DNA from: Mycobacterium lentiflavum
Lineage (GTDB): Bacteria > Actinomycetota > Actinomycetes > Mycobacteriales > Mycobacteriaceae
Length of the DNA stretch: 64,000 nt
Direction of reading: 5' to 3'
Assembly: GCF_022374895.2 (NCBI RefSeq)
Contig: NZ_CP092423.2
Location: forward strand, 3,968,001 to 4,032,000
Position 1 is the stretch's first letter. Each line of letters begins with the position of its first letter. The position numbers and the translations under genes are program-made. Of the stretch, positions 18,356 to 27,550 are shown one piece after another. The notes below the pieces were generated by a model. It saw only the letters and a list, made by a program, of their open reading frames with translations. It did not search any database and was not told where the DNA came from.

Positions 18356-20643
18356 ATCGATGCCGCCAGACGTTCGTCGCTGGTCTCGGCACCGGGCTCG
18401 GCGGCGCGCACCTGACACGGCACCCCGTTGACGGCGTGAGTGTTGCTCGGAACGTCGATCACGTCGATCGGGTTGAGCAAGTTGTTGTTGACCCCGGGAT
18501 GAGCGTTGGCCGTCGCGAGTTGGGTGCCGTGCAGGCCGTGGCCCCAACCGTGCGGCAGCGATACCACGCCCGGCATCATCTCGTCGCTGACTTCGGCCGC
18601 GACGGTCACCGTGCCCTCCGACGTGCTGACCCGCGCCGGCTGACCGTCGGCCAGGCCGATCCGCGCCGCGTCGTCTGGATGGATCAGCAGCGTGCAGCGA
18701 TCCCGGCCACGCATCAGCGACGGGACGTTGTGCAGCCACGAGTTGTTCGACCGCAGGTGTCGCCGGGAGACCAGAACCATCGGCGGCTTCGGTCGTTCCA
18801 GCCGGGCCGCGAGCCGGGGAACGTCGTCGGCCAGTCGGGCATGGAACAGCTCGACCTTGCCCGACGGGGTGCACACCGACTCGTCGAGGCGACCGCCCTC
18901 CAACTCGGCCAAGCGGATCCCGTCCGGGTGTTCGCGCACTTTGGCCAGTGTCAGGCCGTCGGGGTTCTCACCGAACCGGTCGCCCCATGGACCAACGCGA
19001 ATCCCCAAGTCCGCCAACCGCTTCGGTCCGTGATCGGGTAACGCCCGCAGCAGCGCTTCGGCGTCACATCCGGTCAGCGGATTCCGCGGCAGCACCGACA
19101 TCGTGGCGATCAAACCGCCGACGTAGAGGTCGTCGAGCGCGGTCACGTCGACCTCGCCGACCGGCGTGCCGAACATCGCACCGCCCAGGCGGATCAATAG
19201 CTCCCACTCGCCCGGCCGATCGGGCTCGGGCTCGAAGACGGCGTCCGACCACTTCACGCAGGACGCCACGGAATACATCCAATACAAGTCGTCGATGTGC
19301 GAGCGCTCCAGCGGCGACAGGCCGGGCAGGATCACATGGGCGTGCCGGGTGGTCTCGTTGAGCCAGTTGTCGATCGCGATCATCGCGTCGAGTCGGGTCA
19401 GCGCCGACGCCAGACGCCCCGCGCCGGGAGCCGATACCGCGGGGTTGCCCGCGACGGTGATCAGTGCCCGCAGCCGGCCCGGCCCGGGGGTGTCGATCTC
19501 CTCGGCGAGGCAACCAATCGGATACTGCCCCAGCACTTCCGGTGCACCCCGCACGCGGCTGTGGAAGCGGCCGAACTGCCACCCCTCGCCGTCCTGGTCG
19601 GGTGGTTTGGTGAACATCGGTGACCACACCGGGGCCTTGGGAAACACCGCGCCACCGGCGCGGTCCAGTGCGCCTAGGGCGGTGTTGATGACGAACACGA
19701 GCCACGTTGCCAGGGTGCCGAATTCCTGTGTGCAGGCGCCGATTCGGCTGTACAGCACCGGATTGTCCGCGCGCGCAAGCTCTTCGGCCAGGCGGCGGAT
19801 CGTTGCCGGCGCGACGCCGGTGACCGGCCCGACGCGCTCGGGGGTGAACGGCTCGGCCAGCGCAATGACGTCGTCAAGACCCACGACGCGGTCGCGCAGG
19901 TGTTCCGGACGGCGGACCCAACCGTTTTCGTGCAGCGTGCGAAGGATCGCGAACAGCAGCAGCGCGTCGGTGCCGGGCTGAATCGGCACCCATTCGCTGG
20001 CGCGGCGCGCGGTTTGGGTGCGGCGCGGGTCCACGACCACGACGCGTCCGCGTACCGCGATGTCGGCCAGCAACCCCATGATGTCGGGCGCGGACAACAT
20101 CGATCCCTGAGATGCCGACGGGTTCGCGCCCAGGATCATCAGGTGATCGGTGCGGGGCAGATCGGGAATCGGCGCGTTCCACATCGTCCCGAAGACCAGC
20201 GTTCCCACCACGTTCAGCGGCCACTGGTCGACGGTGCCCGGGGAGTAGTAGGCCTGCATGCCGGCCGCCTGAGCGAAACCGATCAGCGCCCCGATGTGGG
20301 TGGCCAGCGCGTGGTTGTGGGCGACCGGGTTGCCGACGTACACCGTCAGGGCCCCGGCGCCGTCGGTGTCGAGCACGGGCCGCAGCACTCGTTCGGCCTC
20401 GGCGAAGGCGTCGTCCCAGGAGACCTCCGTGTGGCCGCCGTCGGGCCGACGGACCAGCGGTCGGCGCAATCGATCGGGGTCGGTGTGAATGTGGTTGAGC
20501 GAGGCCCCTTTTGGACACAGATGCCCTCGAGACCATACATCGTCGCGGTTGGCGCGGATACCCTCGACGCGGCCTTGGCTGACCTGAACGCGCAGCCCGC
20601 ACATCGCCTCACACAACGGGCAGGTGACCTTGTGCTCGACCAT
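18352..20643 (-). CDS. Molybdopterin-dependent oxidoreductase (formate dehydrogenase/nitrate reductase superfamily)
   Basis: Protein of 763 residues starting at ATG 20643 behind GGGAG. The N-terminus carries a 4Fe-4S site (CPLCEAMC near 8-15 plus CPKG near 41), followed by bis-MGD binding regions and a C-terminal molybdopterin dinucleotide-binding domain. No Tat signal is visible, so it is probably cytoplasmic. Size and type recall the M. tuberculosis Rv0197 oxidoreductase, which also sits beside a TetR gene; that parallel is from memory. Substrate unknown. A longer frame to 20730 has no support. It forms an operon with the downstream TetR gene, and the pair lies between two copies of the 70-bp repeat. 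Confidence 0.85.
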   Translation of the reverse strand: MVEHKVTCPLCEAMCGLRVQVSQGRVEGIRANRDDVWSRGHLCPKGASLNHIHTDPDRLRRPLVRRPDGGHTEVSWDDAFAEAERVLRPVLDTDGAGALTVYVGNPVAHNHALATHIGALIGFAQAAGMQAYYSPGTVDQWPLNVVGTLVFGTMWNAPIPDLPRTDHLMILGANPSASQGSMLSAPDIMGLLADIAVRGRVVVVDPRRTQTARRASEWVPIQPGTDALLLFAILRTLHENGWVRRPEHLRDRVVGLDDVIALAEPFTPERVGPVTGVAPATIRRLAEELARADNPVLYSRIGACTQEFGTLATWLVFVINTALGALDRAGGAVFPKAPVWSPMFTKPPDQDGEGWQFGRFHSRVRGAPEVLGQYPIGCLAEEIDTPGPGRLRALITVAGNPAVSAPGAGRLASALTRLDAMIAIDNWLNETTRHAHVILPGLSPLERSHIDDLYWMYSVASCVKWSDAVFEPEPDRPGEWELLIRLGGAMFGTPVGEVDVTALDDLYVGGLIATMSVLPRNPLTGCDAEALLRALPDHGPKRLADLGIRVGPWGDRFGENPDGLTLAKVREHPDGIRLAELEGGRLDESVCTPSGKVELFHARLADDVPRLAARLERPKPPMVLVSRRHLRSNNSWLHNVPSLMRGRDRCTLLIHPDDAARIGLADGQPARVSTSEGTVTVAAEVSDEMMPGVVSLPHGWGHGLHGTQLATANAHPGVNNNLLNPIDVIDVPSNTHAVNGVPCQVRAAEPGAETSDERLAASI

Positions 20644-20669
20644 TGTCGCTCCCGCCAACCGATACGATT

Positions 20670-20688
20670 TTTGATAATTGTTATGAAA
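20670..20688. promoter_or_regulatory. Palindromic operator candidate for the TetR-oxidoreductase operon
   Basis: TTTGATAATTGTTATGAAA: eight-base arms around TTG, seven of eight positions paired, 27 bases upstream of the oxidoreductase start. The segment is AT-rich in a GC-rich neighbourhood and lies where a promoter is expected. Autoregulation by the co-transcribed TetR protein is inferred. Confidence 0.45.
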
Positions 20689-20746
20689 ACGCGCCGCGGG
20701 TGTCAATGGCGCCGCTCGTCGGCTCTGCATTCATCGTCGGCGGCTT

Positions 20747-20816
20747 GAGTGTGCGCTGACGGTGGGCTGCGCCGGCGCGTCGGCGCCGCCAGTGCACACT
20801 CGACGCCGCCAGTGCG
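20747..20816 (+). repeat. 70-bp intergenic repeat, copy B
   Basis: Second copy of the element at 17613-17682, same orientation. Contains the arm GAGTGTGCGCTG and two near reverse complements, CAGTGCACACTC and CAGTGCGCACTC (the second runs to about 20822), so it can form alternative hairpins. It lies 3' of the BBE-type flavoprotein gene and may act as a terminator or REP-like element. Confidence 0.7.
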
Positions 20817-20831
20817 CACTCGACAGAGCGG

Positions 20832-22280
20832 CTAGTAGTTCAGCCCGGAGAACATGACCCGGCCCGGGTCGAACTTCTGTCGCACGGCCGACAGCCGGGA
20901 CAGGTTCTGGCCGAAATAGCGCGCCGGCGGCTGGTTAGCCTCGATGTAGTTCACATAGCCGCCAACCGAATACGGCCGAACCGCCTGGTGCGCCGTGCTG
21001 AGCCAATTGGTCGCCGCCGCCGGGTCGCCCGTTTCGACGTACCACTGCACTAGCGCGGCCTGCTGGCGCCACGGATATGCGGTCGCCCCCGGCGCCACGC
21101 TCGCCAGCGCGCCGTCCAGGGCGTGCATGATCGCCAACATGCGGCCCGCACCACGCGGAAATGCGTTGACCGCGGCGGCAATTCCCTGAGCGGCGGCCGG
21201 AGTGAGGCTCTGAAACACATCCGACCCGCCGACGTAGCCGAGCGGCTGCGGGTTCAGGTTGTTGACCGCCAGATACCGGACCAGGTCCATGCGGTTGAAC
21301 GTGTGGTTCTCGGTCCCGGTCGGCTGCATGCCGACGGCGGCCACGATGGCATTCGCGACGCTCGGACCCGATCCGGCCGGGCAGGTCGCCAGGATGCGGC
21401 ACGCGGTGCCCATCCCGTCGGTGGTGCTGTCCGCCAGTGCCCAGCTGTTGCGGTCCGCGGTGCGCAGCCAGTTGGCCCAGCCGACCAGCACCTGCGCGAA
21501 CGACTGCGCCGGGAAGTTGAGGTTCACGGCGTCGACGTCGTGCGTGGGGAAGGTGTTGAAGGTCAGCGAGGTGGTCACCCCGAAGTTGCCACCCCCGCCA
21601 CCGCGCAGCGCCCAGAACAGGTCGGGGTTGCTGTTGGCGGACGCGGTGACCGCCTGGCCGCCGGGCAGCACCACCTGCGCCGAGGTCAACTGGTCACAGA
21701 GCAGGCCGGCGTGCCGGGAGTCCGCACCCATCCCGCCGCCCAGCGCGTGGCCCGCGGCGCCCACCGATGGGCAGGTACCCGTCGGCAAGCCCCGGCCGGC
21801 ACCGGCCAGCGTCTCGTGCATCGAATACAGACTCGTCGCCGGCGGCACCGTGACCTGCCCGGTGGCGGCGTCGTAGTTGACTCCCCCGGGCAGCTGACGC
21901 AGGTCGAACACCATGGCGCCGTTGGCCGTCGAGGCGCCGATATAGGAGTGCCCACCACTGCGCGGCGCGACCTTGAGGTGATTAGCGGCGGCGAAGGCCA
22001 TCGCCTTTTGCACGTCGCCCGCCGAGGTCGGTGTGACGATCGCCGCCGGGGTCAGACCGTTGTAGTTGGTGTTGAAAACCTGCTTCGCCGAGCCGAATTG
22101 CGGGCTGTCCGGGAGCAGCACCTTGCCACCGAGCGCGGACGAAAGTCCTTCCCAGCCAGTGGCATTCGGAGCGGCTTCAGCTGGTGCCGAACCGAACCGG
22201 CCCGCGCCGAACACCGCGCCGGCCGCCAGCGCTCCAGCGGCACCGCGCAGAAACGTCTGCCGTGAGATCTCACGCGCCAT
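20832..22280 (-). CDS. Secreted FAD-linked oxidase, BBE-like
   Basis: Berberine-bridge-enzyme-type oxidase of 482 residues. RSGGH (His111) and GTCPSVG (Cys170) fit bicovalent FAD attachment; LGGGMG follows; and the C-terminus has the BBE-type NYIEANQ and GLNY end. The N-terminus SRQTFLRGAAGALAAG followed by an Ala-rich hydrophobic stretch resembles a Tat signal, but the second arginine of the RR pair is Gln. Substrate unknown; relatives oxidise sugars or alkaloid-like compounds, and M. tuberculosis has similar proteins (for example Rv0063, from memory). Appears monocistronic. Confidence 0.85.
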   Translation of the reverse strand: MAREISRQTFLRGAAGALAAGAVFGAGRFGSAPAEAAPNATGWEGLSSALGGKVLLPDSPQFGSAKQVFNTNYNGLTPAAIVTPTSAGDVQKAMAFAAANHLKVAPRSGGHSYIGASTANGAMVFDLRQLPGGVNYDAATGQVTVPPATSLYSMHETLAGAGRGLPTGTCPSVGAAGHALGGGMGADSRHAGLLCDQLTSAQVVLPGGQAVTASANSNPDLFWALRGGGGGNFGVTTSLTFNTFPTHDVDAVNLNFPAQSFAQVLVGWANWLRTADRNSWALADSTTDGMGTACRILATCPAGSGPSVANAIVAAVGMQPTGTENHTFNRMDLVRYLAVNNLNPQPLGYVGGSDVFQSLTPAAAQGIAAAVNAFPRGAGRMLAIMHALDGALASVAPGATAYPWRQQAALVQWYVETGDPAAATNWLSTAHQAVRPYSVGGYVNYIEANQPPARYFGQNLSRLSAVRQKFDPGRVMFSGLNY

Positions 22281-22485
22281 CGTCGGACTCCCGCGATTGC
22301 GTCATGTCCCGCATTGTTAAACCCCGCGATCCGTGGCAGCGCCCGACGTGCGGCGGCATCACCGAAACGAGCCCGAACCGTTACCCGCTCCTGACCGAAC
22401 GCTGACAGCGAAATTCCCACGACATCGGCGCGGTCCTAAGCTAGTGATCGATAGCGTCCACAACGGGCGAGCGAAGGAGCGGGTT

Positions 22486-22911
22486 ATGGCGCAAGGGCTT
22501 TATGGACTGCTGACCGTGGTCGCCCTGGTGCTGGCTCTGGTGTTCGCCACCGGCGCTGCCGTATACGTCAAACGCCTGGGGGACCGAACTCCTACTCCGA
22601 TCAGCGATGAAATTGGCATCGCCAGAACGGTCACCGTGAAGGTGCGTAAACGCGAACCACTGTCCAAGGATGAGCTGGACTATGCCAAGCAGATCGTCGC
22701 GGACCGCAGCTCGGCGATGACGTTCTGCATTCCCGGGGCCTTATTCATGCTCGGATGCTTTTACGTGTTCGGGAGCCTGTACCACCTGCATGGAGCGACA
22801 CCCTCCGAGCGGACCTTCCTCGGGGTGTTTCCGATGCTCGCCTCCCTGAACTTCACGACCCAGATTCTGCGCAGCGCGAGGTTGAAAAGGCGTCTGCGGA
22901 AAATGTCGTGA
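22486..22911 (+). CDS. Two-pass membrane protein of unknown function
   Basis: 141 residues, ATG 22486 with AAGGAG upstream. Residues ~5-28 (LLTVVALVLALVFATGAAVY) form one membrane segment; a second lies near 80-105 (FCIPGALFMLGCFYVFGSL); the C-terminus is basic (RLKRRLRK). I do not recognise the family. It lies 286 bases upstream of mmpS on the same strand and could be expressed with it, but no coupling is visible. Confidence 0.7.
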   Translation: MAQGLYGLLTVVALVLALVFATGAAVYVKRLGDRTPTPISDEIGIARTVTVKVRKREPLSKDELDYAKQIVADRSSAMTFCIPGALFMLGCFYVFGSLYHLHGATPSERTFLGVFPMLASLNFTTQILRSARLKRRLRKMS

Positions 22912-23092
22912 CGCAACGCGCACGGCGTCGTTCATGACTGTTCTGACGTGCCATTTTCTGTCGGCGGCGTGATTGCCAGCAAAAGGCGCGGTCACGCCCA
23001 TTCGGAATGGCGGCACTTTCGCCGATTCCCGGGGCGGCTCGCCGCTATTGCCGAGGGCCCCGGTGGATGGAAACGTCCGTAGTCATCCTGTA

Positions 23093-23125
23093 CGGTCAGT
23101 CCATCTCATTGAGTACATGACCGTC
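23093..23125. promoter_or_regulatory. Inverted repeat upstream of mmpS-mmpL
   Basis: ACGGTCA at 23093-23099 and TGACCGT at 23119-23125 are perfect reverse complements 19 bases apart, about 75 bases before the mmpS start. This could be an operator; no regulator gene is adjacent. No convincing IdeR box was seen here. Confidence 0.3.
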
Positions 23126-23197
23126 TACTATTCGGGCCAGAGGTGGGGTTGGGATGAGAGCACAGGGTGCGGGGGCGACGCCCGGAAGGGTGATCGA

Positions 23198-23641
23198 GTG
23201 AGCCCTCGTTCAGCCGGCAGGACCGTCTTGGCACGAGCCTGGATGCCTTTGGTTGCGGTCATCGCGCTCGCTGTCGGTGGGGTAGCCATGTGGAAGGTGC
23301 ACCAATTTTCCGATCCCCCGCCCGTCATCACCGTCAATGAGCCCGCGGCACCGCCGGAGTTCAGTATCAAACGGCTCACGTATGAGTTGTTCGGCTCCGT
23401 CGGGCAGGGCGGGATGCTCGTCTGGGTGGACGTCAACGGACATCCGCATCGGGTTGATCTCACGACCCTGCCGTGGTCGCACACGGAGTCGACCACACTC
23501 ACCGTGGTGTCCGGCAGCATCTCGGCGCAGGTTCAGGGTGGTCAAGTCGGCTGCCGGCTGCGGGTGAATGGCGTTGTCCGCGCTGAACAATCCGATGACC
23601 ACCAGGACGCGCACGTCTTTTGCCTAGTGAAATCCGCATGA
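23198..23641 (+). CDS. MmpS-family membrane accessory protein
   Basis: 147 residues from GTG 23198, preceded by GGAAGGG at seven bases; this gives the usual MmpS length of about 140-150. One N-terminal membrane helix (WMPLVAVIALAVGGVAMW) is followed by a periplasmic beta-rich domain ending in FCLVKSA, the typical MmpS C-terminus. MmpS proteins work with a partner MmpL in lipid or siderophore export. The last bases overlap the mmpL start (ATGA). Best resembles the MmpS4/MmpS5 branch. Upstream in-frame starts (for example 23117) would add a non-conserved extension. Confidence 0.85.
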   Translation: MSPRSAGRTVLARAWMPLVAVIALAVGGVAMWKVHQFSDPPPVITVNEPAAPPEFSIKRLTYELFGSVGQGGMLVWVDVNGHPHRVDLTTLPWSHTESTTLTVVSGSISAQVQGGQVGCRLRVNGVVRAEQSDDHQDAHVFCLVKSA

Positions 23642-26472
23642 GCGAGCACCGGTCGGAGCGTCCGGCGAAACGACCCTTCGTTCCCAGAATGGTCCGCATC
23701 TTCGCGATACCGATCATCGCCTTTTGGGGCCTGCTGGCGGTGTCGACGAACACCTTTATGCCGCAGGTGGAGAGGGTCGCCGAAGAACTCGCCGGGCCGG
23801 TAGTCCCGCACTACGCGCCGTCGCAGCGGGCGTTGTTGTCCATCGGTGCGAAGTTCCGCGAGTCCAATTCGACCAGCTTGGCCATGATCGTGCTGGAGGC
23901 CAACCGGCCGCTGGGCGACGCGGATCATCTGTATTACGACGATCTGATGCGCCGGTTCAAACAAGACCCCAAGCATGTGCAGTACGCCATGGACTTGTGG
24001 GGGAAGCCGATCACCGCGGCGGGGGCGCAGAGCCTCGACGGCAAGTGCGCATACGTGCTGTTGCGTCTCGCCGGCGATATCGGCCAGATGCAAGCGAATG
24101 AATCCGTTGCGGCCGTTCGGGATATCGTCGCGAAGGACACACCGCCACCCGGGCTCAAGGTCTACGTCAGCGGCGCCGCACCGCTGGCCTCAGACACGGT
24201 GGCCATTGCGAATTCGAGCTTGAACGACATCACGATCGTAACGATCTTTCTGATCATCGCGATGTTGCTGCTGGTGTACCGCTCCATCGTCACCCTGTTC
24301 GTGCCGTTGGCCGGAGTTCTGTTCGAGATGTTGGTCGCGAAGGGGGTCATCGCAACCCTCGGTCACCTTGGCTACATCGAACTTTCGTCGTTCGCGGTGA
24401 ACATCGTCGTCGCGCTGACCCTGGGAGCGGGGACGGACTACGGCATCTTCTTGATGGGCCGCTACCACGAGGCGCGACACGACGGCGAAGGCAGGGAGCA
24501 GGCGTTCTACACCGCATACAAGAGCGTCACGCCCGTCATCCTTGGATCGGGTCTGACGATCGCGGGGGCCTGCTACTGCTTGACGTTCGCGCGACTCAAC
24601 TACTTCCACACCATGGGGCCAGCGGTCGCGATCAGCATGCTGTTCACCATCGCCGCAGCGCTGACGCTCGGTCCGGCGTTCTTGACCGTCGGCAGCCTTT
24701 TTGGGCTCTTCGACCCGAAAAGCAAGGCCAAGGCGCACCTGTATCGACGAATCGGGACGAGCGTGGTCCGATGGCCGGTGCCGATCCTGGTGGCCAGTAC
24801 CGCCGCCGTCATGCTCGGGGCGATCTTCGTGCCGACGTACCGCCAGAACTACGACGACCGTCAGTACCAGCCGCATAATTCCCCCGCCAATCTTGGTTTC
24901 CAGGCGGCGGATCGGCACTTCCCGAAGAGCAAGCTATTTTCCGAGATGTTGATGATCGAGTCGGATCACGACCTGCGAAATTCGGCCGACTTCATCTCGT
25001 TGGACCGCGCGGCCAAGGCGCTCGAACGGCTGCCCGGTGTTGCGATGGTGCAAAGCATCACCAGGCCCATGGGTCGAGCTTTGGAACATGCCCATATCCC
25101 CTACCTGTTCACCACACAGGGCAGCGGTCTCGGCCAACAGCTCCCGTTCACCCAGCGGCAAAACGCCAATACCAGCGAGCAGGCCGAGATCACGCAGCAC
25201 ACGGTCGCGGTCTTGCGCAAGGAGATTGGCTTCTTCCAGACGATGTCGGACGAGATGCACAAGACGGTCCTCACGATGGAGGACATGCAAAAGGTCACCG
25301 ACGAGTTGAGGTCAAACCTCGCCAACCTCGAAGACTTCTTCCGGCCCATGCGCAGCTATTTCTATTGGGAGAAGCACTGTTTCGACATTCCGGTCTGTTA
25401 CGCGTTCAGGTCGCTGTTCGAGTCGATCGACGGCCTCGACAAGATGGCCGATGACATCAAGGACGCCGTGGCCTCGCTCGAGGTCATCGACAGAACCTTG
25501 CCGCAAATCATCACGCAGCTGAAACTCACCGCCGACGACTCGGAGGCTTTGGCGAGTCTGTTGGTCAGCACCTACGGTCAGTCGTCTCTGCAGACCACCC
25601 AGACCGACCAGACATTCGACGACCAGATCAATGTCGGGCTCGACTTCGACCAGTCCCGCAGCGATGACTTCTTCTATATCCCCCACGAGGGGTTCGACAA
25701 CGACGACGTCAAAACCGGTATGCAGCTGCTGATGTCGCCGGATGGTAAGGCCGCCCGCATCATCGTCACCCACGAGGGAGACGCCAATGGCCCGGAGGGT
25801 GTGCAGCACGTCGAACAGTTCCCCAACGCGATAACGGTGGCGCTCAAGGAGACCTCGCTGGCCGGATCGAAGGTTTATATCGGTGGGTCCGGAGCAACCA
25901 ACAAGGACATCAAGCAATACGCCGCGTCCGATTTGCTGATAGTGGCGATCGCCGCCTTCGTGCTGATCTTCTTGATCATGTTGTTCTTGACGCGAAGTCT
26001 GATGGCCGCCTTGGTCATTCCTCTCACGGTGGCCTTCTCGTACGCCGGCGCGTTCGGGCTCTCCATACTCGTCTGGCAGCATCTGATCGGACTGCCGCTG
26101 CATTGGCTGATATTGCCGCTGACGTTCATCATCCTGGTGGCGGTGGGTTCGGACTACAACCTGCTGTTGATCCTGCGTGTCAAAGAGGAGCTGCACGCCG
26201 GAATCCACACCGGCCTGATCCGCGCGCTCGGCAGTACGGGCGGCGTGGTGACGTCCGCGGGGTTGGTGTTCGCCTTCACGATGCTGGCAATGCTGACAAG
26301 CGACCTCAGGACGATCGGTCAGGTGGGTTCCACCGTGTGCATCGGCCTGCTGCTGGACACCTTGATCGTGCGTTCGTTCGTGGTGCCGTGCATCCTGCGA
26401 ATCCTCGGTCCGTGGTTCTGGTGGCCGACGCTGGTGCGTTCCCGTCCGCTGCCGCAGGCACAAACCATCTAG
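23638..26472 (+). CDS. MmpL-family RND transporter (MmpL4/5-like)
   Basis: 944 residues; RND exporter with about 12 membrane helices in two halves, each half with a large extracytoplasmic loop; the first (~50-185) has no long coiled segment, the second (~390-760) contains an extended helical region. The Asp-Tyr proton-relay pairs are present in GAGTDYGIFLMGR near 270 and AVGSDYNLLLIL near 843. MmpS4/L4 and MmpS5/L5 export mycobactin in M. tuberculosis. This pair lies six kilobases from the truncated mbt operon, so siderophore export is possible but unproven; other MmpLs carry lipids. Confidence 0.9.
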   Translation: MSEHRSERPAKRPFVPRMVRIFAIPIIAFWGLLAVSTNTFMPQVERVAEELAGPVVPHYAPSQRALLSIGAKFRESNSTSLAMIVLEANRPLGDADHLYYDDLMRRFKQDPKHVQYAMDLWGKPITAAGAQSLDGKCAYVLLRLAGDIGQMQANESVAAVRDIVAKDTPPPGLKVYVSGAAPLASDTVAIANSSLNDITIVTIFLIIAMLLLVYRSIVTLFVPLAGVLFEMLVAKGVIATLGHLGYIELSSFAVNIVVALTLGAGTDYGIFLMGRYHEARHDGEGREQAFYTAYKSVTPVILGSGLTIAGACYCLTFARLNYFHTMGPAVAISMLFTIAAALTLGPAFLTVGSLFGLFDPKSKAKAHLYRRIGTSVVRWPVPILVASTAAVMLGAIFVPTYRQNYDDRQYQPHNSPANLGFQAADRHFPKSKLFSEMLMIESDHDLRNSADFISLDRAAKALERLPGVAMVQSITRPMGRALEHAHIPYLFTTQGSGLGQQLPFTQRQNANTSEQAEITQHTVAVLRKEIGFFQTMSDEMHKTVLTMEDMQKVTDELRSNLANLEDFFRPMRSYFYWEKHCFDIPVCYAFRSLFESIDGLDKMADDIKDAVASLEVIDRTLPQIITQLKLTADDSEALASLLVSTYGQSSLQTTQTDQTFDDQINVGLDFDQSRSDDFFYIPHEGFDNDDVKTGMQLLMSPDGKAARIIVTHEGDANGPEGVQHVEQFPNAITVALKETSLAGSKVYIGGSGATNKDIKQYAASDLLIVAIAAFVLIFLIMLFLTRSLMAALVIPLTVAFSYAGAFGLSILVWQHLIGLPLHWLILPLTFIILVAVGSDYNLLLILRVKEELHAGIHTGLIRALGSTGGVVTSAGLVFAFTMLAMLTSDLRTIGQVGSTVCIGLLLDTLIVRSFVVPCILRILGPWFWWPTLVRSRPLPQAQTI

Positions 26473-26476
26473 CGCT

Positions 26477-27259
26477 TCATTGGGCGGTCCAGCCGCCGTC
26501 GATCGAGTAGCTGGCACCGGTGATGGTGGCAGCCGCATCGCCGGCCAGGAAAACTGCAAGTGCGCCAATGTCTTCCGGTCGGGTGAAGCGGGCCATCGGC
26601 TGCTTGTCGGCGACGAATTCCTGCTTGGCTTCGTTAAAGGACTTTCCGGCTGACTTGGCGAACTCTTCGATTTGCTGCTCGATCAGCGGGGTCAGCACCC
26701 ACCCGGGACAGATTGCGTTGCAGGTGATGCCGTGGTCGGCGGTTTCGATCGCCGCCACTTTGGTCAGCCCGACAACGCCGTGCTTGGCCGCGACATAGGC
26801 CGACTTCTCGGCGCTCGCGACAAGGCCGTGCGCCGAGGCGATATTGATGATTCGGCCCCAGCCGCGGCGTTTCATCCCGGGCAGTGCGCACCGGGACGTG
26901 TGGAAAACGGCCGACAAATTTGTCGCGATCACCGCGTCCCACTTCTCGATCGGAAAGTCCTCCAGCTTCGCCACGAACTGGACGCCGGCATTGTTGACGA
27001 GGACATCGACCGATCCGAAGGTCCGTTCGGCGTCGCCGATCATCTCGGCGATCTCGACCGGCTTGGTCACGTCGGCACCCGAATAGGCCGCCGTCACCCC
27101 GAAAGTCTCTTCGATACCCGACCGCTGCTGCTCGACAGCCTCCGGGTCACCGAAGCCATTGAGGGTCACGTTCGCGCCCTCGGCGGCGAAGGCCCGTGCG
27201 ATCGCAAGACCTATACCCGACGTGGAACCCGTTACAACGACCGACTTCCCGTGGATCAT
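26477..27259 (-). CDS. 3-hydroxybutyrate dehydrogenase (SDR)
   Basis: Short-chain dehydrogenase of 260 residues, the normal length for D-3-hydroxybutyrate dehydrogenase, interconverting 3-hydroxybutyrate and acetoacetate with NAD. Visible: TGSTSGIG near 10, NNAG near 90, Ser in NIASAHG near 142, and the YVAAKHG catalytic Tyr/Lys near 155. ATG 27259 follows AAGGGGAG; the longer frame to 27529 lacks support. It runs convergently with mmpL, only four bases from its stop. Assignment to this SDR subfamily rests on overall resemblance. Confidence 0.82.
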   Translation of the reverse strand: MIHGKSVVVTGSTSGIGLAIARAFAAEGANVTLNGFGDPEAVEQQRSGIEETFGVTAAYSGADVTKPVEIAEMIGDAERTFGSVDVLVNNAGVQFVAKLEDFPIEKWDAVIATNLSAVFHTSRCALPGMKRRGWGRIINIASAHGLVASAEKSAYVAAKHGVVGLTKVAAIETADHGITCNAICPGWVLTPLIEQQIEEFAKSAGKSFNEAKQEFVADKQPMARFTRPEDIGALAVFLAGDAAATITGASYSIDGGWTAQ

Positions 27260-27550
27260 CGCCACACTCTCCCCTTGCGGCCGCGTCTCGGCCATCGAGG
27301 TGATTATCCGTGAAATTCCGGCCGGCGCTGGCGATAGTGGATGCCCCGTGCCCGCCCTCATCGTCACGAATCTGCACGCGGTGATGTGCTGTGTGCTGTG
27401 TGCCGTCACCGGTGCGCAATGCTGGGCTGCGATGTGATGAGGGAATCGGACCCTCTGCACTGCCCTTCGTGCGCCAGGAGAGACCGGACTTTGCCCGCCG
27501 ATCAAGGCTTGTGCACGCCTTCGCGACAACTACCTGCTCCACTGCGCCCC

